The notes beneath the pieces are model-generated. The model had not been told where the DNA came from, did not search any database, and saw nothing but the letters and a program-made list of their open reading frames with translations. A stretch of DNA of 64,000 nt, from NCBI GenBank assembly GCA_017303855.1, contig JAFLBL010000004.1, positions 124,001 to 188,000 on the forward strand, in the 5' to 3' direction. Shown piece after piece: positions 51,227-58,050 of the stretch. The DNA is from Chitinophagales bacterium (lineage in GTDB: Bacteria; Bacteroidota; Bacteroidia; Chitinophagales; Chitinophagaceae). Position 1 is the stretch's first letter. Each line of letters starts with the position of its first letter. A program made the position numbers and the translations under genes.

Positions 51227-51697
51227 TTATTTTTCCCCGTCATTGCTCCGCATGAATTCAATCACTTTACGTGCTTCATCGGTAGAAATATTCTGATTCG
51301 GCATTCTGACCAGGCAGAGCTCCAGCAGTTTCTGGGCTTCTGCATCTTTTTCCAGCATCATATCTACGTTGGTGATCATATTCATGATCCAGACCGGTTG
51401 TCTTCTTTTGGTTACATCTTTCCATCCCGGACCAACCAGTTTTTCTTCATTGAGCCGGTGGCAGCTCTGGCATTTCAGTTCATACGTAGCTTTACCGGCC
51501 GTTACCATGGCCTGGTCCAGTGGTGTACTCAGGGTTATATCTCCTTCTTTTACTTCGGAGCCATGAGTTTCCGGCTGGTCTTTGGTGAGTTCCTGGATTT
51601 CGATGGGTTTGGGTTCCTTTTTCACCCCTTCGGAGCAGGAACTGAAAAATAATGCCGCTGTCAGGGCGGCGGTTGTCAGCATCAGATTGCGTTTCAT
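51227..51697 (-). CDS. c-type cytochrome lipoprotein, first gene of the nos operon
   Basis: A 156-residue lipoprotein: MKRNLMLTTAALTAALFFSSC with lipobox FSSC. The cytochrome domain has KCQSCHRLNEEKLVGPGWKDVTKRR, a single C-x-x-C-H heme site, and MITNVDMMLEKD as the likely axial methionine region, ending EARKVIEFMRS. It probably donates electrons to NosZ, whose gene starts 60 bp downstream. It closely resembles the cytochrome gene at 52.3 kb. A TACATTTG -7 element and two Fnr-like boxes lie upstream. Confidence 0.9.
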   Translation of the reverse strand: MKRNLMLTTAALTAALFFSSCSEGVKKEPKPIEIQELTKDQPETHGSEVKEGDITLSTPLDQAMVTAGKATYELKCQSCHRLNEEKLVGPGWKDVTKRRQPVWIMNMITNVDMMLEKDAEAQKLLELCLVRMPNQNISTDEARKVIEFMRSNDGEK

Positions 51698-51763
51698 GAT
51701 CGGTTGTTTTATAAATAAATGAGTGTGAAAATTTTATAAAAGACCTATACGTCCTTTATTGAA

Positions 51764-51771
51764 CAAATGTA
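51764..51771 (-). promoter_or_regulatory. -7 element of the nos operon promoter
   Basis: TACATTTG on the minus strand matches TAnnTTTG exactly, 67 bp before the cytochrome start codon. No TTTG is visible at the -33 position, which suits a promoter that depends on an activator bound just upstream. Confidence 0.6.
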
Positions 51772-51793
51772 TTTCCGGTGAGAAGGGAGGATT

Positions 51794-51807
51794 CTGACTT
51801 TCATCAG
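51794..51807 (-). promoter_or_regulatory. Proximal Fnr-like box of the nos promoter
   Basis: CTGACTTTCATCAG has one mismatch to TGAT-N4-ATCA (TGAC in the first half). Its centre is 29.5 bp from the first T of the TACATTTG element, the same distance as at ytfE, which places it near -41.5. Confidence 0.6.
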
Positions 51808-51814
51808 CAGGACT

Positions 51815-51830
51815 GGTGATAATTATCACC
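51815..51830. promoter_or_regulatory. Distal palindrome in the nos/rrf2 intergenic region
   Basis: GGTGATAATTATCACC is a perfect 16-bp palindrome with TGAT-N4-ATCA, centred 22 bp upstream of the proximal box and 51.5 bp from the nos -7 element, as at ccoS and ccoI. It is also 51 bp upstream of the divergent Rrf2 gene, so it could instead be, or also be, an Rrf2 operator. Confidence 0.65.
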
Positions 51831-51881
51831 CATAGCCGCCCTGATACCGGGTATTTTTGACACTTATCCAATTTTATATCG

Positions 51882-52322
51882 ATGTTTCTGTCAAAAACTT
51901 TCGGATATGCCCTCAGAGGGGTGCTTTATGTAGCTTATATAGATAAAGAGGGCAGGAAAGTGCAGCTGGATGAAATGGCAGAGAAGTTGAAGGTTCCCCG
52001 TCATTTTCTGGCAAAAATTATGAAACTGATGGTAAAAGAGGGGATAATGCAGTCTACCAAGGGCCCGTATGGTGGTTTTTCCCTGAATGAACATACTTTA
52101 AAAACCAAGCTGATTCAACTGGTCAGAATAACGGAGGGAGTGGAGCAGTTTAATACCTGTGTACTGAGTTTGCGCAAATGTAACAGCCAGAATCCTTGTC
52201 CTTTACATCAGCAGATGCTGGAGTTAAGAGATGCCATGCTCGCGGAATTCTCTGCAAAAACGCTGGATGATCTGTTGAACAGCGATGACCCTGATTTTAT
52301 CAAGAGTATCGCCACTGCCTAG
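51882..52322 (+). CDS. Rrf2-family transcription regulator
   Basis: A 146-residue regulator. The winged helix (residues 1-70) reads FGYALRGVLYVAYIDKEGRKVQLDEMAEKLKVPRHFLAKIMKLMVKEGIMQSTKGPYGGFSL, ending in the G-x-x-GG-F-x-L wing typical of Rrf2 proteins. Residues of about 100-115 hold three cysteines in CVLSLRKCNSQNPCPLH, the usual place of the [2Fe-2S] or [4Fe-4S] ligands in IscR and NsrR. It is probably a redox- or NO-responsive regulator of the divergent nos operon; the exact signal is inference. It is convergent with a cytochrome gene, 8 bp away. Confidence 0.9.
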   Translation: MFLSKTFGYALRGVLYVAYIDKEGRKVQLDEMAEKLKVPRHFLAKIMKLMVKEGIMQSTKGPYGGFSLNEHTLKTKLIQLVRITEGVEQFNTCVLSLRKCNSQNPCPLHQQMLELRDAMLAEFSAKTLDDLLNSDDPDFIKSIATA

Positions 52323-52330
52323 GCGTATGC

Positions 52331-52819
52331 TTACTTTACCTGTTCATTAAAGCTGCGCATATACTCCAGCACGGCCCTGGCTTCTTCCCGGCTAAGTGAA
52401 GTATTGGTCATACGTACTTTATAAAGTTCCAGCAGTTTTCTTGATTCGGGATCGTTATCCAGCATTTCCTGTGTATATAAGAGCATACTCATCAGCCAGC
52501 CGGGTGAGCGGCGTTGCAGGATCTTATACAGTCCGGGGCCTACCAGTTTCTCCTCATTTTGTTTATGACAGCTCTGGCATTTCAGCCGGTATAGCACGGC
52601 TCCCTGCTCACGCAGGACGGGGTTGATTTCTTCTTCCAGCACAACCGATTCATCGGGAACCGGCAGGGTAAAAGCCAGCGGGGCATAATTCGGTTGTCCG
52701 GCACCGTTATTATTACCTGGCGGGGTTATCACAATCGGTTTTTTCTTTTCGGTGCAGGCAGCCGGTAAAAGCAGGCCTGCTATAAGTATAAAAAGGAGAG
52801 CGTACTTGTTTGTAGACAT
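52331..52819 (-). CDS. c-type cytochrome lipoprotein, paralogue of the nos cytochrome
   Basis: A 162-residue lipoprotein from the ATG at 52819 (MSTNKYALLFILIAGLLLPAAC, lipobox PAAC); longer in-frame extensions overlap the S4 gene. The heme domain is RLKCQSCHKQNEEKLVGPGLYKILQRRSPGWLMSMLLYTQEMLDND and it ends EEARAVLEYMRSF. Over this part it resembles the cytochrome at 51.2 kb at most positions, so they are duplicates flanking rrf2. It may be an alternative electron donor to NosZ or to cbb3 oxidase. A proline- and glycine-rich linker follows the lipid anchor. Confidence 0.88.
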   Translation of the reverse strand: MSTNKYALLFILIAGLLLPAACTEKKKPIVITPPGNNNGAGQPNYAPLAFTLPVPDESVVLEEEINPVLREQGAVLYRLKCQSCHKQNEEKLVGPGLYKILQRRSPGWLMSMLLYTQEMLDNDPESRKLLELYKVRMTNTSLSREEARAVLEYMRSFNEQVK

Positions 52820-52844
52820 GGCTGGTATTAAAAGCGCTTTATTT

Positions 52845-53228
52845 TCAGCTGATGAAATCATCCAGGTCCCGTCTTTCCTTTTTGGTGGGCCGGCCGATTT
52901 TGCTTCTTCTTTTCCCGGTGTGAAAGGTAGCCGCCTGGTACTGGATACGCTGCAATTCTTCTTCCGGAGTGATATCAATATAATGTTTGATGGCTTCCGG
53001 GAAAGCGACACGATTATGCAAAAGCCCGGTTACTTTTATCCGCCAGCGTTTGGCTTCCGTCTTTATCTCGTATTCATCTCCAATATGTACTTGCTTAGCC
53101 GCTTTTGCGGCGGTGCCGTCGTATTTTACTTTCCCGCTGTCGCAGGCGGTGGCCGCCGCGCTTCTTGTTTTAAAAAGCCGGATGGACCAGAGGTATTTGT
53201 CGAGACGGAGTTTTTCTATCGAATTCAA
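52845..53228 (-). CDS. S4-domain RNA-binding protein (Hsp15/HslR-like)
   Basis: A 127-residue protein. The S4 domain fills the first half: EKLRLDKYLWSIRLFKTRSAAATACDSGKVKYDGTAAKAAKQVHIGDEYEI, which is the Hsp15 pattern (R-L-D-K-W-L-x-x-x-R-x-x-K-T-R). The second half is basic, ending KRRSKIGRPTKKERRDLDDF, an arrangement seen in HslR-type proteins. Hsp15 recycles stalled 50S subunits carrying peptidyl-tRNA in E. coli; a similar role is probable. Start ATG at 53228. It is the upstream neighbour of the cytochrome, 25 bp away. Confidence 0.88.
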   Translation of the reverse strand: MNSIEKLRLDKYLWSIRLFKTRSAAATACDSGKVKYDGTAAKAAKQVHIGDEYEIKTEAKRWRIKVTGLLHNRVAFPEAIKHYIDITPEEELQRIQYQAATFHTGKRRSKIGRPTKKERRDLDDFIS

Positions 53229-53287
53229 AAGTCAAAATTAAAAAAGTAAAAAATGAACAGTCATTAAAGCAGGACTTGCCATACGGG

Positions 53288-53488
53288 TTAGTCCTTTTTT
53301 TCAAGTTCAAATAAATCCTCCACTTTTTTCCTGAAGATCCGGGCGAGTTTTAATGCCAGGATCGTGGAAGGAACATAGCGGGACGATTCCAGGGCAAAGA
53401 TAGTTTGCCTGGACACACCAATGGCGTCGGCCAGTTCCTGTTGCGTCATACCCTGCTCAGTACGAAAATTCCTGACCTTGTTTTTCAT
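53288..53488 (-). CDS. Small HTH (XRE-type) regulator
   Basis: A 66-residue DNA-binding protein that is almost only a helix-turn-helix: MKNKVRNFRTEQGMTQQELADAIGVSRQTIFALESSRYVPSTILALKLARIFRKKVEDLFELE. This is the YozG-like XRE type that usually pairs with a small membrane protein. Its ATG shares one base with the stop of the upstream membrane protein gene (TAATG), so the two are translationally coupled. It probably binds the 22-bp palindrome upstream of the pair and regulates its own operon. Confidence 0.92.
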   Translation of the reverse strand: MKNKVRNFRTEQGMTQQELADAIGVSRQTIFALESSRYVPSTILALKLARIFRKKVEDLFELEKKD

Positions 53489-53934
53489 TACTCGCGGGTA
53501 ACCCTGTTTTTAACATGAAGTATATAATTGAACCGGATGATATAAGCCAGCCAGAAAAGTAATATGGAACCGGCCAGTAAAAGCAAAAATGCCGATTCCC
53601 CGCCGGGTTCAAGTGAAAAGATAGCCATCCCCAAAAATAGAACGACAAAGAATATCAACTGAAAAAGGGCCGCGAAATGAAAACTTTCGAGCCGGATATG
53701 CTGAATAAATTCATCTTCCGTTTTTTCCCTGGAGAATATCAGAAAGTAAATGCCCGCAAGGAATGAAAAAAATCCGGTGATAAGTATCAATTGAAAACCC
53801 GGGTAACGGAACCCGAGTGCATTTAATAATGAGTTAAATACACCCAACTGCCCTGCCACCCACAAAAAAGAGCCGAGTGGCAGAAGCAACAGCCCCATTT
53901 TTTTAAACCGGTGTGGTAAAAGGAATTTCTTCAT
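53488..53934 (-). CDS. Small membrane protein paired with the HTH regulator
   Basis: A 148-residue protein with four hydrophobic segments (about residues 13-30, 43-66, 85-106 and 115-135) and a basic start (MKKFLLPHRFKKMGLLLLPLG). Loops include REKTEDEFIQHIRLESFHFAAL, a motif often found in these HTH-linked membrane proteins (E-D-E-x-I-x-x-I-R-x-x-S). Function is unknown. It is first in a two-gene operon with the HTH regulator; the palindromic operator candidate ends 21 bp upstream of its start. Confidence 0.8.
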   Translation of the reverse strand: MKKFLLPHRFKKMGLLLLPLGSFLWVAGQLGVFNSLLNALGFRYPGFQLILITGFFSFLAGIYFLIFSREKTEDEFIQHIRLESFHFAALFQLIFFVVLFLGMAIFSLEPGGESAFLLLLAGSILLFWLAYIIRFNYILHVKNRVTRE

Positions 53935-53954
53935 AAGACTATTTTTTACATACT

Positions 53955-53976
53955 AATGTAAAGTATACTTTACATT
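53955..53976. promoter_or_regulatory. 22-bp palindromic operator candidate
   Basis: The core TGTAAAGTATACTTTACA (53957-53974) is a perfect palindrome, extended by AA/TT to 22 bp. It lies 21 bp upstream of the membrane protein/HTH operon start. The half-site TGTAAAGTA fits a small XRE-type dimer, so autoregulation is likely, but binding is not shown. Confidence 0.7.
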
Positions 53977-53988
53977 CTGCCAAATAAA

Positions 53989-54029
53989 AAAAAGTCAAAT
54001 CAGGAAGGCTGTCCCTGTTTTGACTTTTT
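53989..54029 (-). terminator. Terminator of the M20 peptidase gene
   Basis: A 16-bp stem with one mismatch: AAAAAGTCAAATCAGG at 53989-54004 and CCTGTTTTGACTTTTT at 54014-54029, with a 9-nt loop. On the minus strand it ends in a T-run. It lies 22 bp after the peptidase stop. Confidence 0.75.
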
Positions 54030-54050
54030 AATTTTTACTTTCCACTTTCC

Positions 54051-55415
54051 TTACTCCGCGAAGTATTTATGAAAATACGGGATGGTCTCGATACCCTTAT
54101 AATAATTTTCAATATTATACTTTTCATTCGGACTGTGCAGATTGTCGTTGTCCAGTCCCATACCCATGAAAACGATTTTCACGCCCAGCTCTTTCTCCAG
54201 GATGGTACAGATGGGAATACTGCCGCCGCCGCGAACAGGTATCGGCGCTTTTCCAAACGTGGTTTCCACTGCTTTGGAAGCGGCCTGGTATCCTTTGCTG
54301 TCGATCGGGGTCAGGTAGGGTTCGCCGCCATGATGCAATTCCGCTTTTACGGTAACCGATTTCGGCGCGATGGATTTCAGGTAATTGATCAGGATATCCG
54401 TGATCTTATTGGTGGACTGATTGGGCACCAGCCGGGCGGATATTTTGGCAAATGCTTTTGACGGCAGCACTGTTTTGGCCCCTTCTCCTGTATACCCTCC
54501 CCAGATGCCATTTAATTCAAGTGTCGGGCGGATGCCGGTACGCTCGTAAGTGGAATATCCTTTTTCTCCCCAGAGTTCCTGTACACCGAGTTCATCCATA
54601 TACTCTTTCTCATCATACGGCGCTTTATTCAGCAGGGCTCTTTCTTCCGGTGTGGCCACCAGTACATCATCATAAAAACCGGGAATAGTAATGTGGTTAT
54701 TTTCATCATGACAGCTGGCGATCATTTTTGCCAGGATCGTGATCGGGTTGGCCACCGCGCCACCATAGGTACCGCTGTGCAGGTCACGGTTGGCTCCGGT
54801 TACTTCCACTTCAATATAACTGAGTCCGCGCATGCCTACATCGAGTGACGGGTTATCCATGCTCAGCAAGGCACTGTCACTGATCAGGATCACATCACAT
54901 TTCAGCAGTTCTTTATGTGCGGCTACAAAGGGTCCGAGGTTGGGTGATCCCACTTCTTCTTCACCTTCAATCAGGAATTTAATATTGGTGGACATGGTGC
55001 CGGTCTGGTTCATAATCTCCAGCGCCTTCACATGCATATAGAACTGTCCTTTATCATCGGCGGAACCCCGTGCAAACACTTTTCCGTCTTTAATAGTCGG
55101 TTCAAAAGGACCACTATGCCAGAGTTCAATAGGGTCTACCGGCTGTACGTCATAGTGACCATATACCAGCACAGTGGGTTTGGAGGGATCTATAATTTTT
55201 TCGCCGTAAACAACGGGGTGACCGGCGGTGGCCATGACTTCGGCTTTATCGCAACCAGCTGCCAGTAAACTTTTCTTTACCGCTTCGGCGCATTTCAGCA
55301 TGTCATCCTTGTTTTCAATTTTGGCGCTGATTGAAGGGATGCGGAGCAGGTCCAGCATTTCATTCAGGAAACGGTCTTTGTTTTTTTCCTGGTATTCTTT
55401 CCATTGTTGTGACAT
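54051..55415 (-). CDS. M20-family dipeptidase/metallopeptidase
   Basis: A 454-residue cytosolic zinc peptidase. Metal ligands and catalytic residues are visible: H87 in VYGHYDVQPVDP, D120/D121 in FARGSADDKGQFYMH, the E150-E153 run in LIEGEEEVGSPNLGPF, and the later histidine in GMGLDNDNLHSPNEKY near the C-terminus. The dimerisation (lid) domain, about residues 200-330, starts LSYIEVEVTGANRDLHSGTYGG. Motif order matches the dipeptidase/carnosinase-like M20A subfamily. Substrate is probably small peptides. The gene stands alone with its own terminator. Confidence 0.92.
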   Translation of the reverse strand: MSQQWKEYQEKNKDRFLNEMLDLLRIPSISAKIENKDDMLKCAEAVKKSLLAAGCDKAEVMATAGHPVVYGEKIIDPSKPTVLVYGHYDVQPVDPIELWHSGPFEPTIKDGKVFARGSADDKGQFYMHVKALEIMNQTGTMSTNIKFLIEGEEEVGSPNLGPFVAAHKELLKCDVILISDSALLSMDNPSLDVGMRGLSYIEVEVTGANRDLHSGTYGGAVANPITILAKMIASCHDENNHITIPGFYDDVLVATPEERALLNKAPYDEKEYMDELGVQELWGEKGYSTYERTGIRPTLELNGIWGGYTGEGAKTVLPSKAFAKISARLVPNQSTNKITDILINYLKSIAPKSVTVKAELHHGGEPYLTPIDSKGYQAASKAVETTFGKAPIPVRGGGSIPICTILEKELGVKIVFMGMGLDNDNLHSPNEKYNIENYYKGIETIPYFHKYFAE

Positions 55416-55599
55416 GGTGTTAAGTTTAAAGATGAGAAGTTGACTGGTTAACCTTTTAACCAGTCAGCGAAGTTAAGCGCTTTTGCCTGTTCAAAAACTG
55501 AGAAATACCCATCAGTACGGATGACGGGTTTGTCATTCTTGGCTATTTTACAATGCAGTAAAACAGGTCTTACCTGCTATTTTAACCAAACCATCCGCT

Positions 55600-55995
55600 A
55601 TGTTTTTGTGCACACTGCTTACCGTTCTTACTTCCCCTGTTGCCCAATCAACTGACCTGCCTGCCTGGCTGACCATCGCCATATCTGCCATGGCGGCCGG
55701 TACACTGACCAGGAAACAGCGCCGGAAACTCAGATGGCGGCTTGCCTGGGAAATGACAAAAAACCGGGCGGGGCTGGGTAAGCGGGCTAAAGAAAAAGGG
55801 AAGACCGGATTGCTTATCCTGCTGCTGATTTTGCTGGCGATCAGTTTTGGTACAGCAATCTGGCTGGGTATGCTGAAAGAATTTCTGATACTGATTGGTG
55901 CTTTTTTGCTTTTCTTTATACTGCTGGCCGGTGCCTTTAAAAGAGAGCACGGGCATCTGACGGCAGATAAGACTTCTACAAATATGCCCGGTTAA
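55600..55995 (+). CDS. Small membrane protein of unknown function
   Basis: A 131-residue protein. The first 60 residues hold a hydrophobic start (FLCTLLTVLTSPVAQSTDLPAWLTIAISAMAAGTLT) then a strongly basic stretch (RKQRRKLRWRLAWEMTKNRAGLGKRAKEKGK). Two hydrophobic segments follow (LLILLLILLAISFGTAIWLGML and FLILIGAFLLFFILLAGAF). No family is recognised. Start at the ATG at 55600. It is followed by another small membrane protein gene 15 bp downstream, likely in the same transcript. Confidence 0.55.
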   Translation: MFLCTLLTVLTSPVAQSTDLPAWLTIAISAMAAGTLTRKQRRKLRWRLAWEMTKNRAGLGKRAKEKGKTGLLILLLILLAISFGTAIWLGMLKEFLILIGAFLLFFILLAGAFKREHGHLTADKTSTNMPG

Positions 55996-56010
55996 ACAGG
56001 AACATAGCGC

Positions 56011-56247
56011 ATGAAAAATAAAAAAGCGGAAGGACTCCTCATTATTTTTTGCGGACTGGTGTGCATAGCCGCCGGTTTCTTTGTGTACTTCGTGGCGAAT
56101 AAAATATATCCTGACACTGATTCGTCCCGCGTACGAGACCTGAACTGGTTACTGGAAACTTTCGGAAAGACCGGGACAGCCATACTGTTTGCTTTCCCGG
56201 GTGTGATTGCGGTTTATGCGGGCTTTCGTAAGATTAAAAAAGGGTAG
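56011..56247 (+). CDS. Small two-helix membrane protein
   Basis: A 78-residue protein with two hydrophobic segments: GLLIIFCGLVCIAAGFFVYFVA and FGKTGTAILFAFPGVIAVYAGFRKI, separated by a short polar loop (NKIYPDTDSSRVRDLNWLLE). The arrangement resembles DUF308-like or phage-holin-like small membrane proteins, but I recognise no family. The stop lies 1 bp from the convergent dinB stop. Confidence 0.6.
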   Translation: MKNKKAEGLLIIFCGLVCIAAGFFVYFVANKIYPDTDSSRVRDLNWLLETFGKTGTAILFAFPGVIAVYAGFRKIKKG

Positions 56248-56248
56248 T

Positions 56249-57415
56249 TTATTTGTTCTTATCCTCTTTTTTTATAGTCACCGCTTTTGTTACGATCTTT
56301 TTCCCAAACCGGTCCTTAATTTCATCAACGGCTTTAAAGAGATTCAGTTTTTCGAGTTGATTATCAAATAAACTCATTTGCATGGTAATCGGTATCAGGT
56401 GACTGAAGCGCACACCCAGCAGCCGGACCGGCCGGCCTTTTTGCCAGTTTTTTGTAAACAGATCTTTTACTTTGGCAATCAGGGTATCATCGAGGGCGGT
56501 ATAATCTATTGTTTCCTGGCAACTGGTGGTTTCAAAATCCGAATAACGGATTTTAACTGTCACGCAGCCGGTCATCTTTTCATCATCACGCAGGGAGTAA
56601 GCGGTTTTTTCGGTCAGGCGTACCAGTTCCTTATACAGGAAGGAAATATCCGTATAGTCCGTATCGAAGGTGTTTTCATGGCTCATGCTTTTCTGTTCCC
56701 AGTCAGTAGTAATGTCCGCACTGCCGCGGCCCTGTGCTTTATGCCATAAACTTTCTCCCCATTTACCGCCGATGCGTTCCATCACTTCCAGGGGTGTGCG
56801 GGCAATATCCCCGATGGTGTAGAGGCCGAATGTTTTCAGCTGCTGTTCGGTCTGTTTTCCCACGCCGTTAATTTTTTCAACGGCCATGGGCCAGAGAAAC
56901 TCCGTTTCTTTTCCATGCGGTATTTCCAGGAAGCCATTGGGTTTGGCTTCATTGGTGGCCATTTTACTGATAAAACGGGCGGAGGATAAACCGCAGGAGA
57001 TCGGCAAGCCGGTCTCTCCGGTGATCAGTTGCCGCAGCTCCCGGGCATATTTACTTACTCCAAAAAATTTATCCATGCCGCTCAGGTCGATATAAAACTC
57101 ATCAATACTCGCTTTTTCAAACAAGGGAACACGGGACGCAATGATATCGGTAACCCAGCGGGAATATTTACTGTACTGGTCGCGGCTGGCATTGGTGATG
57201 ATGGCCTGCGGACAAAGCTGCATGGCTTTCTTCATCGGCATCGCGGAGTGAATGCCGAATTTACGGGCTTCATAACTGCAGGCGGCCACCACGCCCCGTT
57301 CATAACCACCCACCAACACGGGTTTTCCTTTCAATGAAGGATTGTTCCGTATTTCAACAGAAACAAAAAAGGAGTCAAGATCAAAATGGGCAATATGTTT
57401 TTTGTTATTCTCCAT
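56249..57415 (-). CDS. dinB: DNA polymerase IV (Y-family)
   Basis: A 388-residue translesion polymerase. It starts at the ATG at 57415 (MENNKKHIAHFDLDSFFVSVEIRNNP); a GTG six bases upstream is less likely. D12 and D14 of HFDLDSFF correspond to the first metal ligands, and KASIDEFYIDLSGMD supplies the second set. The thumb helix-hairpin-helix is seen in KINGVGKQTEQQLKTFGLYTIGDI and the little finger domain in residues of about 235-350. It ends in the beta-clamp-binding type region LFDNQLEKLNLF, whose Q-x-x-L-F-like part reads MSLFD. It is 25 bp downstream of rimM and may be cotranscribed. Confidence 0.93.
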   Translation of the reverse strand: MENNKKHIAHFDLDSFFVSVEIRNNPSLKGKPVLVGGYERGVVAACSYEARKFGIHSAMPMKKAMQLCPQAIITNASRDQYSKYSRWVTDIIASRVPLFEKASIDEFYIDLSGMDKFFGVSKYARELRQLITGETGLPISCGLSSARFISKMATNEAKPNGFLEIPHGKETEFLWPMAVEKINGVGKQTEQQLKTFGLYTIGDIARTPLEVMERIGGKWGESLWHKAQGRGSADITTDWEQKSMSHENTFDTDYTDISFLYKELVRLTEKTAYSLRDDEKMTGCVTVKIRYSDFETTSCQETIDYTALDDTLIAKVKDLFTKNWQKGRPVRLLGVRFSHLIPITMQMSLFDNQLEKLNLFKAVDEIKDRFGKKIVTKAVTIKKEDKNK

Positions 57416-57440
57416 CCGCACCTTTTTCCCTTGTTTATCT

Positions 57441-57959
57441 TCAGGCCAGGTAAATATCGAGGAGGCCTTCCGGCAGGTTCACCACGACCTGTTTTTTCCG
57501 GTGATCCAGTTGCTGCAGCGATTCTTCGTGCAGGGGGATCAGTACTTCTTTTCCTTGTATATCCAGCCGGCAAAGCAACTGGTGTGGCTGCTCAATCAGT
57601 TCCAGTATTTCGCCCAGGTTCTCCCCGTTGTGGATTATACTGTAACCCAATAAACCGGCGGGTGCGGATTTTGCGGCAAATTTTTTAAAATCTGTTTCAG
57701 GCAGCCATACGGATTTACGGGTCAGTTTCATAGCGGCTTCCCGGGTATTGATTCCTTCCAGTTTTATATAGAGCTCATCGGCTGATTTGATTTTTGCCGA
57801 TTCAATAAACCAGGGAAGAAAGGCATTCTTTTTCTCTTCAATAAAAAGGGCATTGAGTCCTTTTAATGAAGTCTTTTTGCCCAATTCGTGTTGCAATAAC
57901 AACTCCCCCTGCAAGCCGTGCACGGCCACAAATTTTCCGATATTGTAATATTCTGCCAT
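57441..57959 (-). CDS. rimM: Ribosome maturation factor RimM
   Basis: A 172-residue protein that binds S19 and assists 30S head maturation. It starts MAEYYNIGKFVAVHGLQGELLLQHELGKKTSLKGL, which has the G-K-[FVI]-x-x-x-H-G-[LI]-x-G-E motif of RimM. The C-terminal PRC barrel shows LLGYSIIHNGENLGEILELIEQPHQLLCRLDIQGKEVLIPLHEE, including the usual E-V-L-I-P. It lies downstream of rpsP, separated by 91 bp containing a strong terminator, and upstream of dinB. Confidence 0.94.
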   Translation of the reverse strand: MAEYYNIGKFVAVHGLQGELLLQHELGKKTSLKGLNALFIEEKKNAFLPWFIESAKIKSADELYIKLEGINTREAAMKLTRKSVWLPETDFKKFAAKSAPAGLLGYSIIHNGENLGEILELIEQPHQLLCRLDIQGKEVLIPLHEESLQQLDHRKKQVVVNLPEGLLDIYLA

Positions 57960-58000
57960 AGTCAGCTACGAAAATACTGGTTTAACCGGCATGCAAAAAA

Positions 58001-58023
58001 AATCCCGGTCAAAGACCGGGATT
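58001..58023 (-). terminator. Intrinsic terminator between rpsP and rimM
   Basis: AATCCCGGTC at 58001-58010 pairs perfectly with GACCGGGATT at 58014-58023 around a 3-nt loop. On the minus strand it is followed by eight T. It would end rpsP transcripts before rimM, so rimM expression may need readthrough or another promoter. Confidence 0.85.
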
Positions 58024-58050
58024 ACGAACTTTCAGGATGCGGACATTTTA

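Noticed and set aside
53941..53990. Palindrome upstream of the HTH operon considered as an Fnr-like box
   Set aside because: The sequence is TGTAAAGTA-TACTTTACA, not TGAT-N4-ATCA; it fits a small XRE-type operator better.
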